64,000 nt of DNA, taken from Advenella sp. FME57 (lineage in GTDB: Bacteria; Pseudomonadota; Gammaproteobacteria; Burkholderiales; Burkholderiaceae_B). The stretch is taken from the NCBI RefSeq assembly GCF_014897675.1, contig NZ_JABUXU010000017.1, positions 46,104-110,103 on the forward strand, in the 5' to 3' direction. The notes under the pieces were generated by a model that did not search any database, was not told where the DNA came from, and saw only the letters and a program-made list of their open reading frames with translations. The position numbers were made by a program, and so were the translations under genes. Below are positions 36,170 to 44,968 of the stretch, one piece after another (positions within the stretch are counted from its first letter, which is position 1; the number at the start of each line of letters is the position of its first letter).

Positions 36170-36883
36170 ATGAAGCGAGTTTTAACAAACATTCTGGTTG
36201 CCGGCAGCGTTCTGGCTGGTATGGCCTTCGGTACGGCAGCTTTCGGCGCAGAGGCCGCTGCTGCATCCGCTGTTCCTGACGCCGAGAAAGGCGCTGCCCT
36301 TTATACAAAGGGTGATACTTCTCGCGGCATTCTTGCCTGTGTCGCCTGTCATGGCGTCAACGGCAACAGTGGCGTTGCCATGTACCCGAATCTGGCCGGC
36401 ATGCCTCATGAATACCTCACGCTTCAGCTTGAACACTTCAAGGCACCCGCCGATAAGGTCATTCGTGGCACGCCAGACGGCAAGCCTACAGCCATGGCGC
36501 CTATCGTGGCACAAATGACCAAGGAAGACATGCAGAACCTGTCAGTCTTCCTGAGCAAACAGCAACTGACCCAGCCTGCCAAGGCCAAGCAGGGTGACAA
36601 CCGGAAGGTCGTCGAACGTGGTCGCCAGATCTGGCGTGCCGGTATTCCTGAGCGTAGCGTTCCTGCCTGTGCATCGTGCCACGGCGCGACCGGCCAGGGT
36701 ATCCCATCGGCCTTCCCACGTCTGTCCGGTCAGCATCCGGAGTATCTGGAAGCTCAGTTGCATGCCTTTGCCGATGGCTATCGCACGCAGGGTGGCGCAG
36801 AAAACATGATGGGTAAAATTGCCAACCGCATGAATAAGGCAGACATCCAGGCCGTTGCAGATTACGCAGCTGGCATTCGCTGA
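36170..36883 (+). CDS. Cytochrome c4 (diheme)
   Basis: Periplasmic diheme electron carrier, 237 aa. A signal peptide runs to about residue 26 (MKRVLTNILVAGSVLAGMAF). Two heme sites, CVACH at 57-61 and CASCH at 167-171, sit in two similar halves, each with an axial-Met region. Cytochrome c4 passes electrons to terminal oxidases (cbb3 or aa3). ATG 36170 has AGAGGA 6 bases before it. The resB-ccsB genes that attach such hemes follow directly, separated by a terminator-like hairpin. Confidence 0.92.
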   Translation: MKRVLTNILVAGSVLAGMAFGTAAFGAEAAAASAVPDAEKGAALYTKGDTSRGILACVACHGVNGNSGVAMYPNLAGMPHEYLTLQLEHFKAPADKVIRGTPDGKPTAMAPIVAQMTKEDMQNLSVFLSKQQLTQPAKAKQGDNRKVVERGRQIWRAGIPERSVPACASCHGATGQGIPSAFPRLSGQHPEYLEAQLHAFADGYRTQGGAENMMGKIANRMNKADIQAVADYAAGIR

Positions 36884-36979
36884 TTCGACAGCCTTTCGAT
36901 TAGCGGCAACCTGGCAATTGGCCGCGATCGACAATTTCTGACCCGCGTTATGGAACTTTTCCGTAACAATGGGTCAAAG

Positions 36980-37012
36980 AAGGGGTAACGCGCATTGTGT
37001 GCCCCTTTTTCT
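36980..37012 (+). terminator. Terminator after cytochrome c4, touching the resB start
   Basis: AAGGGG pairs with CCCCTT across a CGC/GTG inner stem and is followed by a T-rich run ending one base before the resB ATG at 37014. It can end the cytochrome c4 message, and its AAGGGG may also serve as a ribosome site. Confidence 0.65.
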
Positions 37013-37013
37013 T

Positions 37014-39122
37014 ATGACAAATTCAGTATCTCGACCAACTACCAGAGCCTGGGGCGCCCAGCTCGTTGAATTGCTTGGCTCCATGCGTTTTGCTGTGAGC
37101 CTTCTCATGTTTATCTGCGTGGCCAGCATTATTGGCACGGTCCTGCAGCAAAACCAGCCTGACTTGACCTACACCGATCAGTTCGGCATGTACTGGTATG
37201 CTGTATTCAGCAAATTCGGCGTGGCGCAAATCTACAACACCTGGTGGTTCCTGCTCATCATGACTTTTCTGGTGGTCTCCACCAGCATCTGTCTGATACG
37301 CAATGCGCCCAAAATGCTCAAGGACATGCGCTCTTTTCGCGAATATATCCGCGAAGGCAGCTTGCGTGCTTTTCCACATCGCATTGATATCCAAACAGGT
37401 CTTACCTCCGCTGCCTCACTCGCGCGAGTCCGCAGCTGGCTGAAAAAAGAAGGGTATGCGGTCAAGGAAAAAACAGACGCCAGCGGCACGCTGCTGGCGG
37501 CCAAAAAGGGCAGTGCCAATCGGCTGGGCTATATTTTTGCGCATTCGGCCATTGTGATCGTCTGTATCGGCGGGCTGCTCGACAGCGAGTTGCCCAACCG
37601 CCTGCAAATCTGGCTGGGCAGCAAGCAACCCATTCCCGACACCGCCCGATTCGTTTCCGATGTGCCCGAAGCGGCGCGTTTTTCGTCTGGCAACCCCAGT
37701 TTTCGCGGCAATGTCTCCATCGCCGAAGGCAATTCAGCCAACACCGGGATTCTGGCGCTCAGCGGCGGTCAGTATTTGCAAATGCTGCCCTTCGATATCA
37801 AGCTCAATAAATTCATCATCGAGTACTACGAAACCAATGGCATGCCCAAGCGCTTTGCCAGCGAGGTGACGATTACCGACAGGGAAACAGGCCAGGTTTC
37901 CAATGAAACCATCGAAGTCAATCACCCGTTTCAGATGCATGGCATTACGCTGTATCAGTCAAGCTTTCATGACGGCGGCTCCAAGGTTTCCGTGACCGGC
38001 TATCCGCTGGCGGGCAACGGCAGTGCGCCGTTTGAGCTGTCGGGCGCGGTCGGCGAGCAGACAGGCGTGACCACAACCCTCAATGGTCAGAGCAAAAACT
38101 ATACCGTGACCTTCGAGGACTTCAAGCCCATCAACGTCGAAGATCTGTCCGCCCCGAATCCGGGTGCGGCCCAGCCCAAAACGTTCCAGGAAGACATTCT
38201 GGCCGTGACCGGCAGCGCAGCCGGCAGGAATGACAAGAAACTACGCAACATTGGCCCCAGCGTATCCTATACGCTGACCGATGATCGCAACCAGTCCATC
38301 AAGTTCAATAACTACATGCTGCCGGTTATGCTTGAAGACTCACCGGTTTTCCTGATCGGTATGCAGTTGCCCGGCGATTCGATGTTCCGTTATGTCCGGA
38401 TCCCTGCAGATGGTAAAAGCACGGTCAGCGAATTTCTGGCCATGCGCGCGGCATTCAATGACAAGGCGATGCGCCTGAAAGCGGCGACGGCGTATGCAGA
38501 GAAGAATCAGGATGGCCGCATCGATAAAGCGGTCATTGTCCAGCTGGCCGAGCGCGCGCTCAGCGTCTTTGCCGCCGACGGCTTCGCCGGTATCGACAAG
38601 TATGTTGAAGGCGAGGGTGTGTCCGAAAGCGACCGAGTTCCTGCACAGTTGCGCGAGCCCATGAAGAAGATCCTGCGCGAGTATCTATTGTTCAGTGCCA
38701 TTGAACTGCGCAACCTGGCGCGCGAACAGGCCGGTCTTGCGCCCATCGTTTTCGAAGGGCCGGATGCCCAGGCACAGGCGCGCTGGTTTGACCTGTCCTT
38801 GCGCGCAGTGTCTGACCTGGCAAATTACCCGGCGCCCATGTTTTTTCAGCTGAAAACCTTTCAGCATATTCAGGCCACTGTTTTGCAGGCCACGCGTTCC
38901 CCGGGTAAACTAATGGTCTATGGGGGATCAATCCTGCTGATATTGGGTGTGTTTTCCATGTTCTACATCCGTGATCGCCGAATCTGGATCTGGGTCAAGC
39001 CCGGTCAGGACGATCAGGATAGCCGTATGATGGCAGCCATGACCTCGCAAAAACGCACCCTCGACTTCAATCGTGAATTCGAGCGCTTCCGCCATTACTT
39101 TACTGGCAACGAAAAAGCCTAG
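37014..39122 (+). CDS. resB: Cytochrome c biogenesis protein ResB (Ccs1)
   Basis: System II heme lyase subunit, 702 aa. The start has three membrane helices (about residues 22-45, 80-100 and 165-185), with LGSMRFAVSLLMFICVASII and GTVLQQNQPDL. A large periplasmic domain from about 190 to 620 follows, then a last helix (KLMVYGGSILLILGVFSMFY). With CcsB it moves heme across the membrane and attaches it to CXXCH. ATG 37014 follows a terminator hairpin; in-frame GTG 36999 is an alternative. It lies 8 bp before ccsB. Confidence 0.93.
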   Translation: MTNSVSRPTTRAWGAQLVELLGSMRFAVSLLMFICVASIIGTVLQQNQPDLTYTDQFGMYWYAVFSKFGVAQIYNTWWFLLIMTFLVVSTSICLIRNAPKMLKDMRSFREYIREGSLRAFPHRIDIQTGLTSAASLARVRSWLKKEGYAVKEKTDASGTLLAAKKGSANRLGYIFAHSAIVIVCIGGLLDSELPNRLQIWLGSKQPIPDTARFVSDVPEAARFSSGNPSFRGNVSIAEGNSANTGILALSGGQYLQMLPFDIKLNKFIIEYYETNGMPKRFASEVTITDRETGQVSNETIEVNHPFQMHGITLYQSSFHDGGSKVSVTGYPLAGNGSAPFELSGAVGEQTGVTTTLNGQSKNYTVTFEDFKPINVEDLSAPNPGAAQPKTFQEDILAVTGSAAGRNDKKLRNIGPSVSYTLTDDRNQSIKFNNYMLPVMLEDSPVFLIGMQLPGDSMFRYVRIPADGKSTVSEFLAMRAAFNDKAMRLKAATAYAEKNQDGRIDKAVIVQLAERALSVFAADGFAGIDKYVEGEGVSESDRVPAQLREPMKKILREYLLFSAIELRNLAREQAGLAPIVFEGPDAQAQARWFDLSLRAVSDLANYPAPMFFQLKTFQHIQATVLQATRSPGKLMVYGGSILLILGVFSMFYIRDRRIWIWVKPGQDDQDSRMMAAMTSQKRTLDFNREFERFRHYFTGNEKA

Positions 39123-39130
39123 AGGCAAAT

Positions 39131-40483
39131 ATGTCAAATACCGTTGTGACCGCATCAGGAGCCGCCGACCAGCTGGTCGATTGGGAAAAGAACATTACCG
39201 AGTCCGGCGACAGCCGCATGCTGCGCGGCAAACCGGACTTTTCCGACATTTTGTTCCTGCTGGTGTTGCTGGCAGGGGCCATCTACGCCATCATAGAGTA
39301 CCCCGACTCGATGGATTACTACGAGAAAGCCATTCTGGTCGGCATGACATTTGCGGCCACCTGGATGGGCTGGCTGTGGCGGCCCGTGCGCAAGCTGATG
39401 ATTGCCTGTGCCCTGGCAGCCGGTCTGGCGATATGGCTGTATGACGGGCAATTGGCGCATGCGGAAAGTAATTTCCTGCTGAAATACCTGCTGTCTTCGC
39501 AATCGGCCATTTTGTGGATGTGTGCACTGTTTTTCATGGCCACCGTGTGCTACTGGATCGGGTTTGTCAGTACTACCGGCGCCTGGATGGGGTCGGCCCT
39601 GACCTGGACCGGCGTTTTTGCCGGCTTCACCGGCCTGCTGGTGCGCTGGCGCGAGGGCCATCTGATCGCGCCCGACATGGGGCACATCCCTGTCAGCAAC
39701 CTGTATGAAGTCTTCGTGCTGTTTTGCCTGATCACGGCCTTGTTCTACCTGTATTACGAGAGACGCTACAACACGCGTGCCCTGGGTGGCTTTGTGTTGC
39801 TGGTCATTTCGTCTGCGGTCATCTTCCTGCTCTGGTACACATTCGAGCGTGACGCTGCAGTGATTACGCCTTTGAATAACGCCCTGCGCAGTTGGTGGAT
39901 GAAACTGCACGTGCCGGCCAATTTCATTGGCTATGGTTCCTTTGCCCTGTCCGCGATGGTCGGCTTCGCTTATCTGGTCAAGCAGCATGGCGCCACCACC
40001 AGCTGGAAACCCATGATTCCGCTGCTGGTCGTGGGCGGCGCCATGGTGTCGGAGCTGTTCATTTTCCGTGACAAGGACAATATGGGCTTCTGGTTCGTCT
40101 ACTTCCTGGGCAGCCTGGCCATCGTTGCCGCTATTTTGCTAGGGCGTCGCGTCATTGCCGCCAAATTGCCGCCGCTGGAAGTGCTGGACGACATCATGTA
40201 CCGGTCCATCTCCATCGGCTTTGCCTTTTTCACCGTGGCCACCATTCTGGGCGCGTTCTGGGCTGCTGATGCCTGGGGTACGTATTGGCAATGGGATCCG
40301 AAAGAAACCTGGGCCTTCATCGTCTGGCTCAATTATGCTGCCTGGCTGCACCTGCGCCTGATGAAAGGCATGCGCGGCACGTTTGCGGCCTACTGGGCGC
40401 TGGTTGGCCTGGTTATCACCAGCTTTGCCTTCCTGGGCGTCAATATTTTCCTGTCGGGCCTGCACTCCTACGGAGAGCTGTAA
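39131..40483 (+). CDS. ccsB: Cytochrome c biogenesis protein CcsB (ResC)
   Basis: Partner of ResB in system II heme delivery, 450 aa with multiple membrane helices. The tryptophan-rich WWD motif, WGTYWQWDPKETWAF around residue 378, binds heme at the outer face. Flanking His residues on external loops (MKLHVPANFIGYG) should be axial ligands. The start of the protein, about 35 residues, is soluble. Its stop is followed by a very strong hairpin. DsbD at 26 kb would keep the apocytochrome thiols reduced. Confidence 0.94.
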   Translation: MSNTVVTASGAADQLVDWEKNITESGDSRMLRGKPDFSDILFLLVLLAGAIYAIIEYPDSMDYYEKAILVGMTFAATWMGWLWRPVRKLMIACALAAGLAIWLYDGQLAHAESNFLLKYLLSSQSAILWMCALFFMATVCYWIGFVSTTGAWMGSALTWTGVFAGFTGLLVRWREGHLIAPDMGHIPVSNLYEVFVLFCLITALFYLYYERRYNTRALGGFVLLVISSAVIFLLWYTFERDAAVITPLNNALRSWWMKLHVPANFIGYGSFALSAMVGFAYLVKQHGATTSWKPMIPLLVVGGAMVSELFIFRDKDNMGFWFVYFLGSLAIVAAILLGRRVIAAKLPPLEVLDDIMYRSISIGFAFFTVATILGAFWAADAWGTYWQWDPKETWAFIVWLNYAAWLHLRLMKGMRGTFAAYWALVGLVITSFAFLGVNIFLSGLHSYGEL

Positions 40484-40514
40484 GCCACTGCTTACGGCCA
40501 GCGCCGGACAGCCA

Positions 40515-40554
40515 AAAAAAAGGGATACCCGGTTATACAGCAACCGGGTATCCC
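40515..40554 (-). terminator. Bidirectional terminator between ccsB and the sulfonate operon
   Basis: GGGATACCCGGTT (40522-40534) pairs perfectly over 13 bp with AACCGGGTATCCC (40542-40554) around a 7-base loop. The A tract at 40514-40521 becomes a run of U for minus-strand transcripts, so it ends the ssu-type operon best. It can also stop ccsB transcripts. Confidence 0.85.
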
Positions 40555-40611
40555 AACAGGGAAAATCGTCAATTTGTTCATATTCGCTGCGCCGACCGGC
40601 GCTTGCGCTCT

Positions 40612-41505
40612 TTACTGTTGCGTACCCCAGCGCCGTACCGTCATTTTCTCCAGGGTCGTAAACACCAGGTTCTCAACCACCAGGCCCAGGATCACGACCA
40701 TGACCAGCCCGGCAAATACCTGCGCGGTTTCCAGTTCATTTCGGTGCTGGAACACATACCAGCCCAGGCCGCCCTGGCCGGATGATGCGCCAAAGACCAT
40801 TTCTGCTGCGATCAGCGTACGCCAGGCAAAGGCCCAGCCAACCTTCAGGCCGGACACAATGGACGGCAACGCGGCTGGGATCAGGATCTGCCAGACAAAC
40901 CTGAGTCCGCGAAGTCCGTAGTTCTGTCCTGCCATGCGCAGCGTTTGCGGCACGCTCTGAAATCCCGCGAAGGTGTTGAGGGCCAACGGCCACATGACTG
41001 AATGAACCAGTACAAACAACAAGCTGGTAGTACCCAGCCCGAACCACATGAGCGCCAGCGGCAGCAGGGCAATGGCCGGCAAGGGATTGAACATGGATGT
41101 AAGGGTGGAAAGAACATCCCGGCCAAGGCGGGTGGAAATGGCAAATGTAGTCAGAAAAAAGGCCAGTATCACACCCAGTGCGTAGCCTTGCAGCAACACC
41201 GACAGCGAGATCGCCATGCGGGCCGGCAATTGGCCATTGGCCAGGTCAGCCCACATGGCGCCAATGGTGGCGGTAAATGTCGGCAGAAGCAGCTCATTGT
41301 CCTGCCAGCGGCCGACCATTTCCCAGATCATCGCCAGAACCGCCAGGATCAGGATCTTGCGAATGCCGTCATGATTGAGCAGGCGATGCGCCAGGCTCAG
41401 GGGTTCGCGAACCGACTCGGTCTGTGCCGCCGGCGCCAGTGCCAAGAGCGGATATTCGAACTCCGGTCGATAGGGGGGGTCGATGCGCATGCTAGGCTGG
41501 TTCAT
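40612..41505 (-). CDS. ssuC: Sulfonate/taurine-type ABC transporter permease
   Basis: Membrane subunit of an SsuABC/TauABC-like importer, 297 aa with six helices after an N-terminal cytoplasmic tail of about 50 residues. The EAA loop lies near residue 190 (QNYGLRGLRFVWQILIPAAL). I chose ATG 41505; an upstream TTG at 41520 is possible. The start overlaps the ATPase gene by 14 bases. It is the last gene of the operon before a strong terminator. Whether the cargo is taurine, another sulfonate or a sulfate ester is not decided by this subunit. Confidence 0.87.
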   Translation of the reverse strand: MNQPSMRIDPPYRPEFEYPLLALAPAAQTESVREPLSLAHRLLNHDGIRKILILAVLAMIWEMVGRWQDNELLLPTFTATIGAMWADLANGQLPARMAISLSVLLQGYALGVILAFFLTTFAISTRLGRDVLSTLTSMFNPLPAIALLPLALMWFGLGTTSLLFVLVHSVMWPLALNTFAGFQSVPQTLRMAGQNYGLRGLRFVWQILIPAALPSIVSGLKVGWAFAWRTLIAAEMVFGASSGQGGLGWYVFQHRNELETAQVFAGLVMVVILGLVVENLVFTTLEKMTVRRWGTQQ

Positions 41506-42454
41506 GGGAACGCTCGGCAACGGCAGGATCCGATTCGGAGACAGGCAATTGCTCGAACAGAAGGCGGTGAATGCGGCTGGTTGCTGCCTGAAACTGCTCG
41601 CTGCCCGCGCTATCCATATTGAATTGATGGCTGTTGAGCTCTGCGCGCACCCGGCCCGGATGCGGCGACAGCAGCAAAATCCGATTGCCGACCACCAGGG
41701 CTTCTTCTATGGAATGGGTCACGAACATTAATGTGACCCGGGTTTCGTCCCACAATTGCAATAATTCTTCCTGCATTTTGCGCCGGGTGAGTGCATCCAG
41801 GGCGGCAAACGGCTCGTCCATCAGCAGCACGGCCGGCTCCATCGCCAGGGCGCGCGCAATCGCAACGCGCTGCTTCATGCCCCCTGACAGCGTATGCGGA
41901 TAGGCATGCAGGAAGCTGCCCAGACCGACCCGGTGCAAATAGTGCTCGGCGCGTTCCCTAGCCTGCACCTTGTCCAGCGTACGCGAAGCGCGCAGGGCAA
42001 AGACGACATTCTGCAGCACCGTCTTCCACGGGGCAAGCTGATCAAATTCCTGAAACACCACCACGCGGTCGGGCCCTGGCCCGGAAATGGTTTTGCCATT
42101 CAGGGTAAAGGCGCCTGATTGGGGTTTGATAAATCCGGCAGCTGCTTTGAGCAGACTGGACTTTCCACAGCCGGACGGGCCCAGTAAAATGAACCGGTCG
42201 CCTTTGTAGATGGAGAAGCTGACGTCCCGCGTCGCCTGTACAATGGCATTGCCGGTCTGGTACTGCAGGCTTACTCCTTGCGCACGGAACAGGGCTTCGG
42301 GCAGGCTGGCTTCTTGGGAAGCATCACCACGCTGCAAAGAGTCCTGGTCTGCCAAGTGGATGGACGCGTTTTGGTCAGAGAGCTGGGGTTTTTGCTTTGG
42401 TTGCTCAGGAGCGGCAGCCAGTCGCAATGGGGTGTTTTTCAGTGCATGGGCCAT
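41492..42454 (-). CDS. ssuB: Sulfonate/taurine-type ABC transporter ATP-binding protein
   Basis: ATPase subunit, 320 aa. Walker A is GPSGCGKSSLLKAAAG, the signature LSGGMKQRVAIARAL and Walker B AVLLMDEPFAALD, with the switch His in MFVTHSIEEALV. It is longer than SsuB/TauB (about 255 aa) because of a polar N-terminal extension of about 55 residues rich in Gln/Asp/Ser and a C-terminal tail. The gene lies 3 bp after the binding-protein gene and overlaps the permease start. Confidence 0.88.
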   Translation of the reverse strand: MAHALKNTPLRLAAAPEQPKQKPQLSDQNASIHLADQDSLQRGDASQEASLPEALFRAQGVSLQYQTGNAIVQATRDVSFSIYKGDRFILLGPSGCGKSSLLKAAAGFIKPQSGAFTLNGKTISGPGPDRVVVFQEFDQLAPWKTVLQNVVFALRASRTLDKVQARERAEHYLHRVGLGSFLHAYPHTLSGGMKQRVAIARALAMEPAVLLMDEPFAALDALTRRKMQEELLQLWDETRVTLMFVTHSIEEALVVGNRILLLSPHPGRVRAELNSHQFNMDSAGSEQFQAATSRIHRLLFEQLPVSESDPAVAERSHEPA

Positions 42455-42457
42455 ATT

Positions 42458-43492
42458 TCAACTGCCATTGTGGTTGTGTTCATCGTCAAAAAAGTAATCC
42501 TGATAGGACGCCGGGCGGTGCTTGATGGCGCCGACATTGCCCATGAACTGCGCCAGCGGGAAGGTATTTTCCGGCGCCAGCTTGACCTGGATATCGGGGT
42601 TCTTGATAATTTCAATCAATAGATTACGGTCGATACTGCTTTTGGCAGTACGGATATACGCATCGGCCGCGCCTTCAGGATTGGCCTGGATAAACGCCGC
42701 TGCTTCTTTCAATGACTCGACGAAAGCGCCATAGGTCTTGGGGTTGTCCTGGCGAAATTTCTCTGTGGCATACAGCACCGTTGACGTAGACGGCCCGCCC
42801 AGCACGTCATAGGATTTCAAAACAATGTGCGCGTTCTCGTTGCCTTTGAGTTCCTGCTCCTGGTAGGGAGGCGTGGCAAAATGGGCGTTGATTTCGGTAC
42901 CGCCCTTGATGATGCTGGCGGTCGCTTCGGGATGGGGCAACGTCACCGTCAGCCGATCCAGTTGTTTGAACGCTTGCTTGCCCCATTGTTTGGATGCAGC
43001 CAACTGTAATATGCGTGCCTGGACCGACACGGTTGTTGCCGGCAGCGCAATGCGATCCTTATCGCTGAAGTTGGCAATGGTTTTAACGTCTGGATTATTG
43101 CTGATCAGATAATAAGGAAAGTTGCCCAAAGAGGCGACGCCTTTGACATTGTATTTGCCGCGCGTTTTATCCCAGATCGTCAACAGCGGGCCAACGCCGG
43201 CTCCTGCGATGTCGATCGAATCAGACAACAGGGCATCGTTAATTGCGGCGCCCCCCGACAGCTTGACCCATTGGGGTTTGATTTCAAGTCCTACAGTCTT
43301 GCCGTGTTTTTCGACCAGTTTCTGATCCTGCACAACCTGCAACAACAAATACACGATGCCATGCTGTTCGGCGATGCGCAGTTGGCCTTCGGCATACGCC
43401 GTGGTGCTGACAAGCGCGCAGGCCGATAGTGCAAGTGCTACGTTACGTACTGACAGAAAACGAAGCGGGCGTCTGGCTGGATTGGTAATCAT
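42458..43492 (-). CDS. ssuA: Sulfonate/nitrate-type ABC transporter substrate-binding protein
   Basis: Periplasmic binding protein of the SsuA/TauA/NrtA cluster, 344 aa. A signal peptide ends near residue 34 (LALSACALVSTTAYA before EGQL). LRIAEQHGIVYLLLQVVQDQ opens the mature domain, and GAGVGPLLTIWDKTRG and GVASLGNFPYYLI are typical of the aliphatic sulfonate group. A TauD-type dioxygenase gene lies 204 bp upstream on the same strand, which supports a sulfonate ligand. It is the first transporter gene of the operon. Confidence 0.85.
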   Translation of the reverse strand: MITNPARRPLRFLSVRNVALALSACALVSTTAYAEGQLRIAEQHGIVYLLLQVVQDQKLVEKHGKTVGLEIKPQWVKLSGGAAINDALLSDSIDIAGAGVGPLLTIWDKTRGKYNVKGVASLGNFPYYLISNNPDVKTIANFSDKDRIALPATTVSVQARILQLAASKQWGKQAFKQLDRLTVTLPHPEATASIIKGGTEINAHFATPPYQEQELKGNENAHIVLKSYDVLGGPSTSTVLYATEKFRQDNPKTYGAFVESLKEAAAFIQANPEGAADAYIRTAKSSIDRNLLIEIIKNPDIQVKLAPENTFPLAQFMGNVGAIKHRPASYQDYFFDDEHNHNGS

Positions 43493-43696
43493 GATGGGCT
43501 CTCTGGCTAAGGTGAATGCTGAAATGTTGTTATTGGTCGCCGCGATTATGCCGCATGTCGATTGGCTGGATCAGGGCGGGGTAAGGGGTGCGTTGCGCCG
43601 GCGATTGAGGCAATCCTGCAGCGATGCCGCGACCTGTTCAAGTGCGTGGGCAGCACCCGGTCGAACAGGCGGCGCAGGGTATTAACACATTTGTGA

Positions 43697-44614
43697 TCAA
43701 ACCGGCACGGCCCCTTCCACCGTGGTCCGGTTCAGGCGGCGACGCTGGTCATCAGGGGTGCCGCCGGCCAGATGGATGACTGACCGGTTATCCCAGAAAA
43801 CCATATCGTCTGTCTGCCACTGATGGGTGTAAATAAATTCGGGGCGGATGCTATGCGCAAACAGTTGCTGCAGAATATCCTCGCTCTCATCATGCGGCAG
43901 GCCGACGATACGCGAGGTAAAGTGTTCGTTTACGAACAGGGCCTTGCGACCATTCTCAGGATGGGTCGTGACCACCGGATGCACCACCGGCCTGACTTCG
44001 TCCAGTTGCGCCTGCGTCAGTGCCGGGCGCCACGGCGCCTTGGCGCGCTGTTCTTCGTAGCGCTTGATGTAGCTATGCTCTGCCTGAAGTGGCAGCAAAA
44101 TCTTTTGCAGCGATGCGGGCAGTGTTTCCCAGGCCAGGTGCATATTTGCAAAATGGGTATCGCCGCCGGTGTCGGGCAACTCGCGGGCATGCAGCAGCGA
44201 ACCCAGGCTGGGCACCGCCTTGTATGACAAATCGGAATGCCAGAAAGCACCGGCATCGCCCAGGCCGGTCGGCTTGCCGTTTTCCCGGATATTGGATATT
44301 TGCAGAATTTCCTCATGGCCAGGCAGCTGGAACTGTCTCAATACATGAATCTGCAGCGGTCCGAAGCGACGACTAAATTGCACATGCTGAGTCGGCGTAA
44401 TGTCCTGCTTGCGAAACACCAGCACATGGTGGTCCGAAAAGGCTTGCCTGATACGTGAGAATGCCTCATCGGGCAGCGGCTGATCAAGGTTCAGATCAAG
44501 CACCTCTGCGCCAAGTGGCGCGGCCAGCGGCCGTATCTCGAAAGACGGTTCAGACGATACGGGTTGCCCAACGGGCGCTGGGGATGATGTGAGTGAAGCG
44601 TAGACGGCAGACAT
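43697..44614 (-). CDS. TauD/TfdA family alpha-ketoglutarate-dependent dioxygenase
   Basis: Non-heme Fe(II) dioxygenase, 305 aa. The iron triad is His126 and Asp128 in FWHSDLSY and His281 in RSVIHLAGG, and Arg residues at 291-296 (RRRLNR) bind 2-oxoglutarate. TauD releases sulfite from taurine, while relatives act on other sulfonates, alkyl sulfates or phenoxyacetates. Its place before the ssu-like transporter points to desulfonation for sulfur supply. ATG 44614 follows an AT-rich, repeat-bearing promoter region, consistent with sulfur-starvation control by a CysB/Cbl-type LysR regulator, which is inference. Confidence 0.9.
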   Translation of the reverse strand: MSAVYASLTSSPAPVGQPVSSEPSFEIRPLAAPLGAEVLDLNLDQPLPDEAFSRIRQAFSDHHVLVFRKQDITPTQHVQFSRRFGPLQIHVLRQFQLPGHEEILQISNIRENGKPTGLGDAGAFWHSDLSYKAVPSLGSLLHARELPDTGGDTHFANMHLAWETLPASLQKILLPLQAEHSYIKRYEEQRAKAPWRPALTQAQLDEVRPVVHPVVTTHPENGRKALFVNEHFTSRIVGLPHDESEDILQQLFAHSIRPEFIYTHQWQTDDMVFWDNRSVIHLAGGTPDDQRRRLNRTTVEGAVPV

Positions 44615-44896
44615 AGATGACCAAAGGCGAAATAGGGAATCAGATATGGCTACTGTATATAAGGAATTCTTATACGTAAAATAGAGAATACTTATTTATA
44701 TATTCGGATATAAGAACGTAACCCGAACCAATATAACGCGGAGGGCAGACGCCTGGCGCCACAACCTTATTTTGTTTGACAGGCGTGATCGCGCTGCGCG
44801 AGTGGTTGCAGGTCGCAGACAGGCCGGAAGCAGCGATGCTTGCGAGCCAGGCGTTACAAGGTCCTTTGCCGAGGCCCTTGTTTCATCTGTCATAAT
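44615..44896. promoter_or_regulatory. Promoter region of the sulfonate operon with ATAAG-type repeats
   Basis: TATAAG (44658-44663) and CTTATA (44669-44674) flank GAATT. Further copies of the half site occur as GAATACTTAT (about 44686-44695) and ATATAAGAAC (44708-44717). The spacing of these AT-rich half sites suits a LysR-type activator. The remainder toward lysA shows nothing else I can support. Confidence 0.5.
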
Positions 44897-44932
44897 GAAA
44901 AAAGCGAATGCCCGACTGCGGCACTCGCTTTG
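44897..44932 (-). terminator. Intrinsic terminator of lysA
   Basis: On the minus strand AAAGCGAGTGCC pairs with GGGCATTCGCTTT around a short loop and runs into a T tract, 37 bases after the lysA stop. This is a strong Rho-independent site. Confidence 0.85.
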
Positions 44933-44968
44933 GATTATTCACCGGGCAACGGCCCGCGTCACGCAGTA

